Positions 1 to 8,469 are shown, counted from the first letter of the stretch. The stretch: DNA of 36,239 nt from an uncultured Clostridia bacterium (GCA_947572385.1 CANPBX010000023.1:1-36239), one strand, 5' to 3'. Notes: generated by a model from the letters alone, not told the origin. Translations and numbers: made by a program.

Positions 1-77
<77 letters not shown>

Positions 78-81
78 ATGG

Positions 82-102
82 AACTGGCAAACATTGCCAG
101 TT
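82..102. repeat. Perfect 9-bp inverted repeat upstream of tRNA-Pro
   Basis: AACTGGCAA and TTGCCAGTT are separated by three bases, just before the 5' end of tRNA-Pro. No T-run follows on the minus strand, so it is not an obvious terminator. It could mark a processing site or an operator. The function is unknown. Confidence 0.5.
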
Positions 103-111
103 AACCAACTG

Positions 112-153
112 TAAAAAAAGAAGGGCCTGGGGCTCTATAGGCTCCAGGCCCTT
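112..153 (-). terminator. Intrinsic terminator after tRNA-Gln
   Basis: On the minus strand a GC-rich hairpin (AAGGGCCTGG paired with CCAGGCCCTT) is followed immediately by a run of T (seven A on the plus strand at 113-119). It sits between tRNA-Gln and tRNA-Pro and probably ends the tRNA-Gln transcript, at least in part. Confidence 0.8.
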
Positions 154-161
154 GCCCGGTT

Positions 162-235
162 TGGCAGCGGTACCAGGATTTGAACCCAGACAAACAGAGT
201 CAGAGTCTGCTGTGCTACCATTACACAATACCGCT
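162..235 (-). tRNA. tRNA-Gln (anticodon CTG)
   Basis: The minus strand shows acceptor arm AGCGGTA/TACCGCT, a discriminator G, encoded CCA and a GGTTCAAAT T-loop. The anticodon stem GCAGA/TCTGT (one G-U pair) holds the loop CTCTGAC, so the anticodon is CTG, reading glutamine codon CAG. Its own consensus promoter lies about 40 bp upstream. Confidence 0.95.
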
Positions 236-271
236 TTCTCCTGCACCGGGACATATCCCAGTGACTCTATT

Positions 272-299
272 ATTATACCAAGTTTTTCTGATTTGTCAA
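272..299 (-). promoter_or_regulatory. Promoter of tRNA-Gln
   Basis: On the minus strand a perfect TTGACA (299-294) is separated by 16 bp from a perfect TATAAT (277-272). It faces the tRNA-Gln gene, with initiation expected near 265. Confidence 0.8.
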
Positions 300-402
300 G
301 GGGTTTGCGAAAAAAATTTAGGCGCGGATCGTGGCCAGGCCAGTTCGGTCACTTCATCCCCCGTTCCCATCTCATAAAAAAGTGGTATAATAATGCAGGG
401 TG

Positions 403-957
403 ATGAAAATGGAAGAGATCCGGGCTGGGATGTCAGAAATAGAAGATAAGGGGCATCCAAGTTAGGTAAAACATCCGCTGGCGGACGTTTTATTATCGTA
501 ATGTGCGCGGCGTTGAGCGGGTTGGTCGAATTGGAAAATCTGGTGATATACGCCAAAAGCAAGAAGGATTTATGGGAGAAAGGATTCGGAATACAGACGA
601 TTCCCTCAAAGGCAACCTTTGCCAGAATATTAAGCGCTGTTAATGGCAAGGAAATAGGCGATGCTGTTTTGGATATTCTCCGTATGCGGTTCGACATCGA
701 GGGTGAACTTCGCTGTGGATGGAAAGTCAATTTGCAGTACAGAAAATCAGGGGACCCCTCAGTGCGCCGCAGATCTTCAGCGCATATGTGACAGAAAACG
801 GCGTGGTGCTGGCGCAAGAGACCATTCATGAGAAAACCAACGAGATCCCCATTTTCCGAGAGATGCCAATGTATCTGGACGTCAAGGGGAAAACAGTAAC
901 AGCCAACGCCATGCACGGGCTGTCCATAAAAACTTCCTTGCCGGCTAACCATCACAA
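403..957 (+). pseudogene. Decayed ISAs1-family transposase
   Basis: Fragments of an ISAs1/H-repeat type DDE transposase are spread over several frames. Frame 1 from 403 reads MEEIRAGMSEIEDKGHPS, then an in-frame TAG (463-465), then VKHPLADVL. A one-base loss near 490-500 moves the reading to the frame starting at 501 (CAALSGLVELENLVIYA, IPSKATFARILS). The first catalytic motif AVDGKSICST is in a third frame (712 onward), and IFSAYVTENGVVLAQE plus KTNEIPIF continue in the frame of 719. The second catalytic Asp position reads TANAMH, where functional relatives have an Asp-Ala pair. The C-terminal third, including the last catalytic region, is absent. The copy cannot make an active enzyme. It lies next to the tRNA genes. 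Family assignment rests on motif recall, so the exact element is not named. Confidence 0.8.
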
Positions 958-1055
958 GAAAGTTTCCATAAAGGCCCATATGCTTTCTGCTCTTTTGGAC
1001 CCGGCTCTCTTACTCTCTATTTATGAGATGGGTGTGCTTCATCCCCTTAGGGTCA

Positions 1056-1084
1056 TTGACAAACCCCATGTTTGCCTCTATAAT
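1056..1084 (+). promoter_or_regulatory. Consensus promoter of the MATE gene
   Basis: Perfect TTGACA (1056-1061), a 17-bp spacer and perfect TATAAT (1079-1084) lie 35 bp before the MATE start codon. Confidence 0.85.
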
Positions 1085-1118
1085 ATGGAGTCAGTAACAA
1101 AAAGGGGAAGTAAACCAA

Positions 1119-2477
1119 ATGACAGACAAACGGAAATTCAACAAGGACCTTCTTCGCCTCACCCTGCCTATTGCCCTGCAGAGCCTGATGCTGGCGCTGG
1201 TGGCTGCCGCCGACGCCCTGATGCTTGGCAGGGTGGCCCAGGCGGAGATGACGGCGGTATCGCTGGCCACACAGATACAGTTTATACAGAATATGTTTAT
1301 CGGGGCTATTGCAGGTGCGGGGGCCATTCTGGGGGCTCAATACTGGGGCAAGAGGGACAGGCATACCCTTGAGGACCTGTTCAATATGATGCTTCGGTAC
1401 TCGGGAATGGTGTCGGTACTGTTTTTTCTGGCCTGCGAACTGATCCCGGGGATGCTCATGAGAATTTTTACCGGGGACCCAGAGCTTATTGCCATCGGCA
1501 GTACATATCTCCGGATCGCCGGCTGGTCGTATCTTCTAACAGGCATTTCCCAGTGCTATCTCACCGCCATGAAGGTTACGGACCGCGTCAAACTAGGGGC
1601 GCTTATCAGCTCCAGCGCCGTTATAATGAATGTCATTTTGAATGCCGTCTTTATCTTCGGGCTTTTGGGTGCACCCAGGATGCAGGCCAGGGGCGCCGCC
1701 CTGGCTACCACTATCTCCCGGGCCATAGAGCTGCTGCTCTGCCTGCTCATGACCATGAAGCCCGGGTTCGTGCGGCCCGCGCCGGGGAGATTTTTTAAAC
1801 TCCCCGGGCAGCTTAATGCCGACTTTGCCCGCCAGGCACTGCCGCTTATAGGCGGCTCCCTCTGCTGGGGCGTGGGCTTTACCTCATATACCGCTATAAT
1901 CGGGCATATGGGCAGCGACGCTGCTGCGGCTAACTCGGTATCGGCGGTGGTGAGGGATTTGATCTGCTGCTTGTGCAATGGTATCGGTAGCGCCGCAGGC
2001 ATCATGGTGGGCAATGAGCTGGGCGCCGGGAACCTCGAGAGGGGAAAGGCCTACGGTATCCGCCTGAAGAACCTATCCTATGTGATCGGCCTGCTCTCAA
2101 CCGTTCTGGTGCTGGCGGTCACACCACTTACAGTAGGCATGGTCACCCTCACTGACAGGGCCCGGGAGTATCTTTGGGGCATGATGGTCATTATGGCTAT
2201 ATACATGATAGGCCGCTGCGTGAACACAGTGACTATCAACGGCGTGCTGGACGGCGGCGGCGACACCCTCTTCGATATGTACAGCCTTATAGTCTGCATG
2301 TGGTGCATTGCCGTGCCCCTGGCCTTTACCGGGGCTTTCGTGTTCCACTGGTCGCCACTGGCGGTCTATGCCTGCACCTGCCTTGATGAAGTGGGAAAGA
2401 TACCATGGGTCATGTTCAGGTTTCGTAAGTTTAAATGGGTCAGGGATTTGACCAGAGAGAAGCTGGGGGAGGTGTAA
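1119..2477 (+). CDS. MATE family efflux transporter
   Basis: A 452-residue polytopic inner-membrane protein of the MATE (MatE/DinF-type) family, which exports drugs or metabolites in exchange for Na+ or H+. Its length fits the family's usual 440-480. The N-terminal half has the typical first helix (LTLPIALQSLMLALVAAADALMLG is the region, residues about 14-37) followed by the ILGAQYWGKRD stretch seen in clostridial MATE proteins. The internal two-fold repeat restarts around residue 235 (LPLIGGSLCWGVGF). The ATG at 1119 follows AAGGGGAAG at suitable spacing and a consensus promoter. A DUF3006-like gene begins 4 bp after its stop, so the two are probably co-transcribed. A second, diverged MATE lies at 23305. 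Substrate cannot be told from sequence. Confidence 0.93.
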   Translation: MTDKRKFNKDLLRLTLPIALQSLMLALVAAADALMLGRVAQAEMTAVSLATQIQFIQNMFIGAIAGAGAILGAQYWGKRDRHTLEDLFNMMLRYSGMVSVLFFLACELIPGMLMRIFTGDPELIAIGSTYLRIAGWSYLLTGISQCYLTAMKVTDRVKLGALISSSAVIMNVILNAVFIFGLLGAPRMQARGAALATTISRAIELLLCLLMTMKPGFVRPAPGRFFKLPGQLNADFARQALPLIGGSLCWGVGFTSYTAIIGHMGSDAAAANSVSAVVRDLICCLCNGIGSAAGIMVGNELGAGNLERGKAYGIRLKNLSYVIGLLSTVLVLAVTPLTVGMVTLTDRAREYLWGMMVIMAIYMIGRCVNTVTINGVLDGGGDTLFDMYSLIVCMWCIAVPLAFTGAFVFHWSPLAVYACTCLDEVGKIPWVMFRFRKFKWVRDLTREKLGEV

Positions 2478-2481
2478 ATTT

Positions 2482-2658
2482 ATGGGGCCGTTTTACTATA
2501 CGGTTGATTCTATCAACGGCGACTACGCTTATATGACAAGCGACAGCGGCGTGGAAAACCAGGTGGCGATGTTCCTGCTGCCGGAGGGGACGGATGTGGG
2601 CAGCAGGCTGCTGTGGGAGAACTTCCAGTGGACCTTGCTTGAAGAAGGGCTTGCATAA
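2482..2658 (+). CDS. DUF3006-like small protein
   Basis: A 58-residue ORF begins 4 bp after the MATE stop, with GGGGGAGGTG as ribosome binding site. The pattern YYTVDSINGDYA followed by a short acidic stretch and then FLLPEGTDVGSRLLWE resembles DUF3006 proteins. These are small soluble proteins with a conserved start (a VDRFEGDYA-like motif) and a central LPxGxxxGD motif. No signal peptide or membrane helix is present. DUF3006 has no established function. Its position suggests it is made with the MATE pump. Confidence 0.65.
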   Translation: MGPFYYTVDSINGDYAYMTSDSGVENQVAMFLLPEGTDVGSRLLWENFQWTLLEEGLA

Positions 2659-3069
2659 GTATATACTATAGATCATAGTTTACTTAAAGGGCCTCGCTGT
2701 GACGCGGCAGTCATAATGATATGGGCTGTCCCCGCCAAACCGGATATGGCGGCGGATGCTCCATTGGGGAGATCCAGCTCCAGCGCCTGGGGATGCCCCT
2801 GGCAAAGAGCATGGCGGCCATAAATGGCAGGCCGGTATTATATAGCAGCATAAAGGGCTTGAACTGCTTTTGCCCGGCCAGGTCGGTCATCTCGCTGAAA
2901 ACCGCGATTATTGTATGACAAATTGAACGGATATTTGCCATCGTTTCCAACACCCTGCCACCTGTTCCCTCCGCTATTATCTGCTAGAAGCCGCCACCTC
3001 TGTGAGAGTATGCGGCTCCGAGTGCAGGCGTTATTATGACCTCAAGTATAAACAGGTCAATAATTACCA
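2659..3069. other. Decayed intergenic stretch without a recognisable gene
   Basis: About 400 bp contain no intact gene that I can support. On the minus strand an open frame from 2953 to 2711 (80 codons), and its upstream continuation past a TAG, encodes a hydrophobic stretch (FVLVIIDLFILEVIITP, then KPFMLLYNTGLPFMAAML). This could be the remains of a membrane protein. I do not recognise it, and there is no convincing start or ribosome binding site. Confidence 0.4.
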
Positions 3070-3480
3070 GCACAAACGTACACTCGCTTTAACTGCCGGA
3101 AAACTGGTTCAGCTCGCTTTTCGGTAACAAAGCCATGTTCAAAAAATCTTGGGGGCATAGGGAGGCAGAAAGAACAGCTCGATTTTGCCCCGGCGCCTGT
3201 CCAGCCGAGGCGGCGGCCTTTTCCTGTAATGTGCCTTTAGATCGTACAAGATCAGGAAAACCTTTCGGCTGGAGGCCCGAACCAGCCGGTCCAGAAATTG
3301 GATCGGGCGCTGCTGATCTATGGGATCCTCGTACAGCATAAAGCGAAGGTCTCTCTGCCTGCTCAGGGCGGAAGGCATATTCAGCCGCTCTCTTTTCATC
3401 TCCACCGGCAGGACCGGCCAAGAAAAAAATAATGCGAAAGTCGGCACAGCTTGACGCTACACCGACCCTCGCGTAAAATG
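3070..3480 (-). pseudogene. Decayed IS630-family transposase fragment
   Basis: On the minus strand the frame 3447-3139 reads LNMPSALSRQRDLRFMLYED, QQRPIQFLDRLVRASSRKVFLIL and KIELFFLPPYAP. This is the recognisable core of IS630-type DDE endonucleases, which carry LNMISA...FMLYDG, RKVFLILDNLRVHH and FFLPPYAPEYNP. The usual ILDN is ILYD here, the reading stops after YAPKIF, and the expected downstream DFLN...KSELNQ continues in another frame. N-terminal sequence is missing or frameshifted. This is a dead copy, and its exact ends could not be found. Confidence 0.75.
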
Positions 3481-3532
3481 TTTTCTTACGTCACCGCCCC
3501 ATTAGCGCGGGCTGCTTTTATATCATTTCAGT

Positions 3533-4162
3533 TTATTTGTCGGCCTTGGTGCTCTTGCGCCCGCGCTTTGCGGGAGTCTTGGGTGCGGGCTTTGCTTCAG
3601 CGGCCTCAGCTTTAGGGGCCTCCTTAGCGGCGGCCTTTGCAGCCCGGGGCTTGCGGGCGGCAGCCTTCTTGGGCGCGGGCTCCTTCTCTGGGGGAGCCTG
3701 CTCAGCGGCAGGGGCGCTATCGGCTTCGGTGGAGACCAGCTTCCACTGCTGACCTATACCCTCCACATCGTCCCATATCTGGGCGGGAGCGCCGTCGTCC
3801 TCGCGCATTTCCACAATGTCCAGCACCTTCCCGGACTGGACGTTCATCAATTTCTTGTAGATGGAGGTGACCTTCTCCCACTTCCAAACCTGGCTCTCGC
3901 CGTCAGCCACGTCATCCCAGGTCTGGGCCCAGGTACCGGCTTCCGTGCTGCCGTGGGTAACATCCAGCACCTTTCCATTCTGCTTGTTTACGAGCTTGAA
4001 GGCGCGCCCCGGCGCCTTTACAGGAGTCCAAAGCTGGGCGTCGCTGCCGTTGGGTGTGGCCTGCTCCACTATTTGGCCGTTGTCGGGACCGGTGCTCTGC
4101 AGAGCCTTACCCGTCCTGCGGTTGACTATCATGATTTCCTCGCGTTTCTCCCTCGCAGCCAT
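3533..4162 (-). CDS. Cytoplasmic ricin-type lectin with histone-H1-like tail
   Basis: A 209-residue protein without a signal peptide or membrane helix. Residues about 10-143 form a ricin-B (beta-trefoil, RICIN/CBM13-like) domain. QxW-type motifs occur at 43-45 (QLW), 80-82 (QTW), 91-93 (QVW), 128-130 (QIW) and 138-140 (QQW), and the strand motif GKVLD occurs twice (63, 111). Residues about 145-209 are low-complexity Ala/Lys/Pro (KKAAARKPRAAKAAAK, then KRGRKSTKADK), resembling eukaryotic H1 and bacterial H1-like or HU tails. The start at 4162 follows a strong GGAGGAAAGG site, and a later Met at residue 11 is less well placed. The gene stands alone behind a consensus promoter, so high expression is plausible. 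Binding of sugar polymers by the lectin part and nucleic acid by the tail are inferences. Confidence 0.85.
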   Translation of the reverse strand: MAAREKREEIMIVNRRTGKALQSTGPDNGQIVEQATPNGSDAQLWTPVKAPGRAFKLVNKQNGKVLDVTHGSTEAGTWAQTWDDVADGESQVWKWEKVTSIYKKLMNVQSGKVLDIVEMREDDGAPAQIWDDVEGIGQQWKLVSTEADSAPAAEQAPPEKEPAPKKAAARKPRAAKAAAKEAPKAEAAEAKPAPKTPAKRGRKSTKADK

Positions 4163-4241
4163 ACAAAATTCTTCCTTTCCTCCGCATTTTCACACAATAT
4201 ATGCGGTTCAATTATTTGCCTGATTAGCTTTTATACAATAT

Positions 4242-4270
4242 ATTATAGCCGCTCAGCCTGCTTATGTCAA
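4242..4270 (-). promoter_or_regulatory. Consensus promoter of the lectin gene
   Basis: On the minus strand perfect TTGACA (4270-4265), a 17-bp spacer and perfect TATAAT (4247-4242) lie about 80 bp upstream of the lectin start. Confidence 0.85.
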
Positions 4271-4341
4271 TCATTTCCTTACAAAATTATGAATTAAGAT
4301 ATCCGTAAGAAAAATTTTTGGACTTTATCAACGGATTTTAC

Positions 4342-4370
4342 TTGGAAATAGCGGCTATTAGGTGTATACT
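4342..4370 (+). promoter_or_regulatory. Promoter of the P-type ATPase operon
   Basis: TTGGAA (4342-4347), a 17-bp spacer and TATACT (4365-4370) lie 44 bp before the ATPase start, divergent from the lectin promoter. Confidence 0.65.
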
Positions 4371-4414
4371 TAATAGCAGAGCAAGGCTCTACCAACAAAT
4401 AACTGCGAGGTACA

Positions 4415-6859
4415 ATGGATATGAAGCACTCAAAAACTCCCCCGCCCCCGGGGGAGCAGAGCACCCGGGGCGCAAAGAGATTCTACCCCGACCCCGGCGA
4501 AGGGCTCTCGCCACAGCAGGTGGAGCAGCGGATGCGCGAAGGCCTGCACAACGGCGACTCGGGGGTGCGCTCTAAAAGCGAGGGGCAGATAATAAGGGAG
4601 AACGTATTTACATTTTTTAACCTGCTGAACTTCGCCCTGGCGCTGGCGGTTTTGCTGGTGGGCTCCCCTCAGAACGCGCTGTTTATGGGGGTGATAATCT
4701 CCAACATAGTGATAGGCTCATTCCAGGGGATAAAGGCAAAGCGCACCATAGACAAGCTCTCACTGATATCCGCACCGAAGGCTGTGGCTTTAAGGGGAGG
4801 GCAGAGGTATAATGTCCGGGTGGAGGACGTGGTGCTGGACGACGTGCTGATTTTCGGCGCGGGCAACCAGATCTGCGCGGACGCCGTAGTGGTGGGCGGG
4901 GAGTGCGAGGTGAACGAGTCCCTGCTTACCGGCGAGTCGGACCCGGTGGTGAAGCTGCCTGGTGACCCGCTGCTATCGGGGAGCTTTGTGGTGAGCGGCA
5001 CATGCTCGGCCCAGGTGGAGCATGTGGGCGCGGAGAGCTACGCCAACAGGATAGCCGGGGACGCCAGCTATATGAAAAAGCGCAGCTCTGAGATCATGGA
5101 CTCCATCGACCTGATAGTAAAGATAATCGGCTTTGCGATTTTGCCTGTGGGCGGGGTGCTGTTCTGGAAGCAGTTCTTCGTGCTGGGCGACACACTGCAG
5201 AACTCCGTGGTGAGCACCGTTGCCGCCATGGTGGGCATGATACCCGAGGGGCTGGTGCTGCTGATAAGCCTGGCATTTGCGGTGAGCGTTATAAAGCTCT
5301 CGGCAAGAAAGACGCTGGTGCAGGACATGTACTGTGTTGAGACCCTGGCAAGGGTGGACACCCTCTGCCTTGACAAGACCGGGACTATAACCGAGGGCTC
5401 CATGCAGGTGGACGAAATCGTGCCCTTTGAGGGCTTCACAGAGGAGCAGATGAAAGAGGCGCTCACGGCCCTTGTGAACACCCTTACAGACAGCAACCCG
5501 ACATTTATGGCCCTGAAAGACTGGCTCCCTAATAGCACCGCATGGAGAGCAGCGGAGGCCGTGCCCTTCTCCTCTGCACGCAAGTGGAGCGGCGCGTATT
5601 TCTCCGGACGTGGCTGCTATGTGATGGGTGCGGGTGAGTTTATCCTGGGCGATGGCTTCGGGCCGTATAAGAGGAGGGCCGAGGGCTACTCAAAGAACGG
5701 ACAGAGGGTGCTGCTGCTTGCAAGGGCGGACCTGAGCTTTGACGATAAGGCCCTGCCCGAAGGCTTGAAGGCCATGGGCCTGGTGCTCATAAGCGACAAG
5801 ATAAGGAAGGAGGCCCCCCGAACCCTGCGCTTCTTCGCGGACCAGGGGGTTGACCTGAAGGTGATATCCGGCGACAACGCCGTGACCGTGGCGAACATCG
5901 CCAGGAAGGCGGGCCTTGACAACGCCGGCAAATATGTGGACGCTACGACCCTACACAGTGAGGAGGACATAAAGCGGGCGGTCAAGGAGTACGCGGTGTT
6001 CGGGCGGGTGACGCCCCAGCAGAAGCTGGCCTTTGTGAAGGCGCTTAAAGAAGACGGACACACCGTGGCCATGACCGGCGACGGCGTAAACGACGTGCTG
6101 GCGCTAAAGGAGGCCGACTGTTCCATAGCCATGGCCTCGGGCAGCGACGCGGCAAGGACCGTATCTAATCTGGTGCTGCTGGACTCGAACTTTGCGTCCA
6201 TGCCGGTGGTGGTGCAGGAGGGGCGCAGGTCTATCAACAACCTGCAGCGCTCCAGCTCTCTGTTCCTGGTAAAGACTATTTTCTCGGCCCTTATAGGCGT
6301 GCTGTTCATCTTTATAAACTACTCCTATCCCTTCCAGCCAATACAGCAGACCCTGATAAGCTCGCTGACAATAGGCGTGCCCTCGTTCATACTGGCGCTG
6401 GAGCCCAATAACGACAGGCTTCGGGGCAAGTTTATAAACAACGTGATACGAATGTGCATTCCCGCGGCGCTGACAATGACCGCCAACATAGTGGCCCTCT
6501 GCGCCCTGGCAGCACCCCTGGGGATGACCCCTGATGAGACCTCCACAATGGCGGTGATAATGACCGCCATGACCGGCTTTATCATGCTCTTTAAAGTGAG
6601 CGCCCCCTTCAACGCACTTAGGGGCACGCTGTTCTTCGGGCTGCTGACGGCATTCATACTGGCCTACAGCTTCCTTGGGGGCCTATTCCAGCTGACTGAG
6701 CTGGCTCTGCCCATGCTTATCGCCCTTATGCCGCTGCTCATATTCGCCATAGTGTTTATGCTGGCGATGCTCCACCTTGTGGACCATGTGATAGCAAACT
6801 CCCAGAGCCCCGTGTACCCCTATAGGGTCAGGGCAAGGATGAAAAGGAGGAGGAGATAA
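4415..6859 (+). CDS. CtpE-like cation-translocating P-type ATPase
   Basis: An 814-residue inner-membrane P-type ATPase. All catalytic signatures are present: actuator TGES at 172-175, phosphorylation motif DKTGT with Asp320, and hinge TGDGVND at 554-560. Helix pairs lie around residues 65-100 and 240-295, the latter with the MVGMIPEGLVLL gate motif, and a six-helix C-terminal block follows. There is no N-terminal heavy-metal-binding domain and no CPx motif, so it is not a Cu/Zn/Cd pump. The opening RENVFTFFNLLNFALAL, then KRTIDKLSLIS and SLLTGESDPV, matches the CtpE group, whose mycobacterial member was linked to Ca2+ uptake. Two starts are possible, 4415 and 4421, and GCGAGG fits 4421 slightly better. 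The stop overlaps the next start by one base (TAATG), showing translational coupling. Ion specificity is inferred. Confidence 0.92.
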   Translation: MDMKHSKTPPPPGEQSTRGAKRFYPDPGEGLSPQQVEQRMREGLHNGDSGVRSKSEGQIIRENVFTFFNLLNFALALAVLLVGSPQNALFMGVIISNIVIGSFQGIKAKRTIDKLSLISAPKAVALRGGQRYNVRVEDVVLDDVLIFGAGNQICADAVVVGGECEVNESLLTGESDPVVKLPGDPLLSGSFVVSGTCSAQVEHVGAESYANRIAGDASYMKKRSSEIMDSIDLIVKIIGFAILPVGGVLFWKQFFVLGDTLQNSVVSTVAAMVGMIPEGLVLLISLAFAVSVIKLSARKTLVQDMYCVETLARVDTLCLDKTGTITEGSMQVDEIVPFEGFTEEQMKEALTALVNTLTDSNPTFMALKDWLPNSTAWRAAEAVPFSSARKWSGAYFSGRGCYVMGAGEFILGDGFGPYKRRAEGYSKNGQRVLLLARADLSFDDKALPEGLKAMGLVLISDKIRKEAPRTLRFFADQGVDLKVISGDNAVTVANIARKAGLDNAGKYVDATTLHSEEDIKRAVKEYAVFGRVTPQQKLAFVKALKEDGHTVAMTGDGVNDVLALKEADCSIAMASGSDAARTVSNLVLLDSNFASMPVVVQEGRRSINNLQRSSSLFLVKTIFSALIGVLFIFINYSYPFQPIQQTLISSLTIGVPSFILALEPNNDRLRGKFINNVIRMCIPAALTMTANIVALCALAAPLGMTPDETSTMAVIMTAMTGFIMLFKVSAPFNALRGTLFFGLLTAFILAYSFLGGLFQLTELALPMLIALMPLLIFAIVFMLAMLHLVDHVIANSQSPVYPYRVRARMKRRRR

Positions 6860-7233
6860 TGCCGCCTGAAAATGATCTGTCATTTTTAGTAGTCTGGACC
6901 TTAACAGTATGCGCTTTAGCGCTGGTATTTGGCCTTTTGCACCTTATCGCCGGTATAAGCGCCATGGCCAAGGGATACAGGCCCTCGCAGACAGCAATGC
7001 TCATAGGGAGCCTCACCACTTTGGCGGCGGTACCGGCCTGTATCTGTGGCTGGCCGGGGGATCTGGACGCCATATCGATGGCGGTTGGCGGTGGAACAGT
7101 CTGCGGCGCGGCCTTTTATAACGGCCGCCGGGCAATGAAGGAGGCCGGGGATAAGAGGCTTTTCCACCCGACGCACCATATTACGAGGCTGGCGTTTGTG
7201 CTGGTCTTGGTGATGAATTTTATCAGGGTATAG
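6859..7233 (+). CDS. Small membrane protein coupled to the ATPase
   Basis: A 124-residue hydrophobic protein that I do not recognise. Hydrophobic segments lie at about residues 10-35, 44-65, 72-86 and 108-122, with a basic stretch before the last one. The ATG overlaps the ATPase stop (TAATG) and the ATPase's last codons supply AAGGAGGAGGAG as ribosome binding site, so it is translationally coupled. The MFS gene follows 4 bp later. A role as accessory subunit of the ATPase or MFS is possible from context only. Confidence 0.75.
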   Translation: MPPENDLSFLVVWTLTVCALALVFGLLHLIAGISAMAKGYRPSQTAMLIGSLTTLAAVPACICGWPGDLDAISMAVGGGTVCGAAFYNGRRAMKEAGDKRLFHPTHHITRLAFVLVLVMNFIRV

Positions 7234-7237
7234 GGAT

Positions 7238-8401
7238 ATGCCGAGAAAATATAAAAACAGTTATTTCAACTTTGTGCTGATGTATGTGGGGTTTTATCTG
7301 GCTTTCGCGGCATATAGCTCGGTGCTGGCGGTGTACCTCACAGGTATTGGCAAGGACGACCGGGAGATGTCGCTAATACTCTCCGCGGCGGGCCTTTTCT
7401 CCCTTGCCATAGTCCCGGTGCTGGGATACATAACAGACAGGGCCGGAAACCAGAAGCTTGTGGCGGCGGCGCTGCTGGCTGCAATAGGGCTGCTGGGGAT
7501 GGTCTTCGCCGGGATGAATGGGCTTGGTATTTTATTTGTGCTGAACGGACTTATAATGTCCGCCCTCAACGGCCTTTCCTCTATATGCGAGCGGCTGGCG
7601 GGGGAGAGCCGGTTTAGGTACGGCACCCTGCGGGTCTGGGGCACCATCGGGTACGCCACAGGGGTCCAGGGGGCGGGCCTGGCAATGGAGCTGCTGCCAG
7701 GCTATGCCATGTTCCTGCTGGCGGCAGCCGCCTGCGGGCTCAGCCTTCTGGGGCTGCTGGGAGTGGAGCTGCAGCCCCCTGCGGTAAAAGGCGCTGAAGG
7801 CCGTGAGGAGAAACCAAGGCTCAGAGCGCTGCTTGAGAGCCCGCAGTTCTTCCTGTTCCTTCTGGCGGCATTCATATTCTCAGGGTGCTCCGGGGTGAAC
7901 ATGAACTATTCGCCGGTGCTTTTAACCGGGATGGGCGTATCCACCGGGATAGTGGGGACAGTGCTCTCTGTTAGCACGGTGGTGGAGATACCCCTGTTTT
8001 TGTTCTCCCATAAATTCATGGACAGGCTCTCGGGGAAGGTGCTGACAGCGGCCTGCTTTGTGCTGGCTATCGGGCAGTTCCTGGTGTATGGCACAGCGGA
8101 GTCGCCTGGGGTCGTGATGGCGGTTATAGTGCTGCTCAAGGCGGTCACCTCCACCCTTTATATGATGCTCACCCTAAAGATGGTGAGGTGCCTGGTGCCC
8201 GCGGGGCTGACTACCACCGGGCTTGCGGTAGTAGGAGCGGTGAACAGCCTGGCTGGGATCGTAATGCAGAATATCTGCGGCTGGATCGCAGGGGAATGGG
8301 GCATTGGCACGATGTACCTTTTCCTTGCGGGATGCTGCGGGGCAGGGCTTTTGCTCACGATGTTTCTGCGGGTGCGCAATACTGAAACGGTATTTAGTTG
8401 A
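7238..8401 (+). CDS. MFS transporter (MFS_1-like)
   Basis: A 387-residue major facilitator protein with about 12 predicted membrane helices, within the usual 380-420 range. The loop between helices 2 and 3 carries GYITDRAGNQK, the degenerate MFS loop motif (G-x3-D-x-x-G). RYGTLRVWGTIGYA near residues 127-140 is typical of the MFS_1-like, sugar or nucleoside symporter subgroup (LacY/NupG-like). A soluble loop at about 180-200 divides the two six-helix halves. It is the last gene of the ATPase operon. The substrate is not evident. Confidence 0.88.
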   Translation: MPRKYKNSYFNFVLMYVGFYLAFAAYSSVLAVYLTGIGKDDREMSLILSAAGLFSLAIVPVLGYITDRAGNQKLVAAALLAAIGLLGMVFAGMNGLGILFVLNGLIMSALNGLSSICERLAGESRFRYGTLRVWGTIGYATGVQGAGLAMELLPGYAMFLLAAAACGLSLLGLLGVELQPPAVKGAEGREEKPRLRALLESPQFFLFLLAAFIFSGCSGVNMNYSPVLLTGMGVSTGIVGTVLSVSTVVEIPLFLFSHKFMDRLSGKVLTAACFVLAIGQFLVYGTAESPGVVMAVIVLLKAVTSTLYMMLTLKMVRCLVPAGLTTTGLAVVGAVNSLAGIVMQNICGWIAGEWGIGTMYLFLAGCCGAGLLLTMFLRVRNTETVFS

Positions 8402-8439
8402 ACCCGCAGGGCGCTGGCAGATAATACCAATGAAAGGCA

Positions 8440-8469
8440 GAAAGCCCAGGGCAAAGGCCCCGGGCTTTC
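8440..8469. terminator. Hairpin between convergent MFS and htrA genes
   Basis: GAAAGCCC (8440-8447) pairs perfectly with GGGCTTTC (8462-8469). No long T-run follows on either strand. It sits between two convergent genes, where a bidirectional terminator is expected. Confidence 0.45.

Noticed and set aside
719-1372. 217-codon plus-strand frame running into the MATE gene
   Set aside because: Its first third is transposase remnant in a shifted frame. The rest reads through the MATE promoter and is an out-of-frame shadow of the MATE gene.
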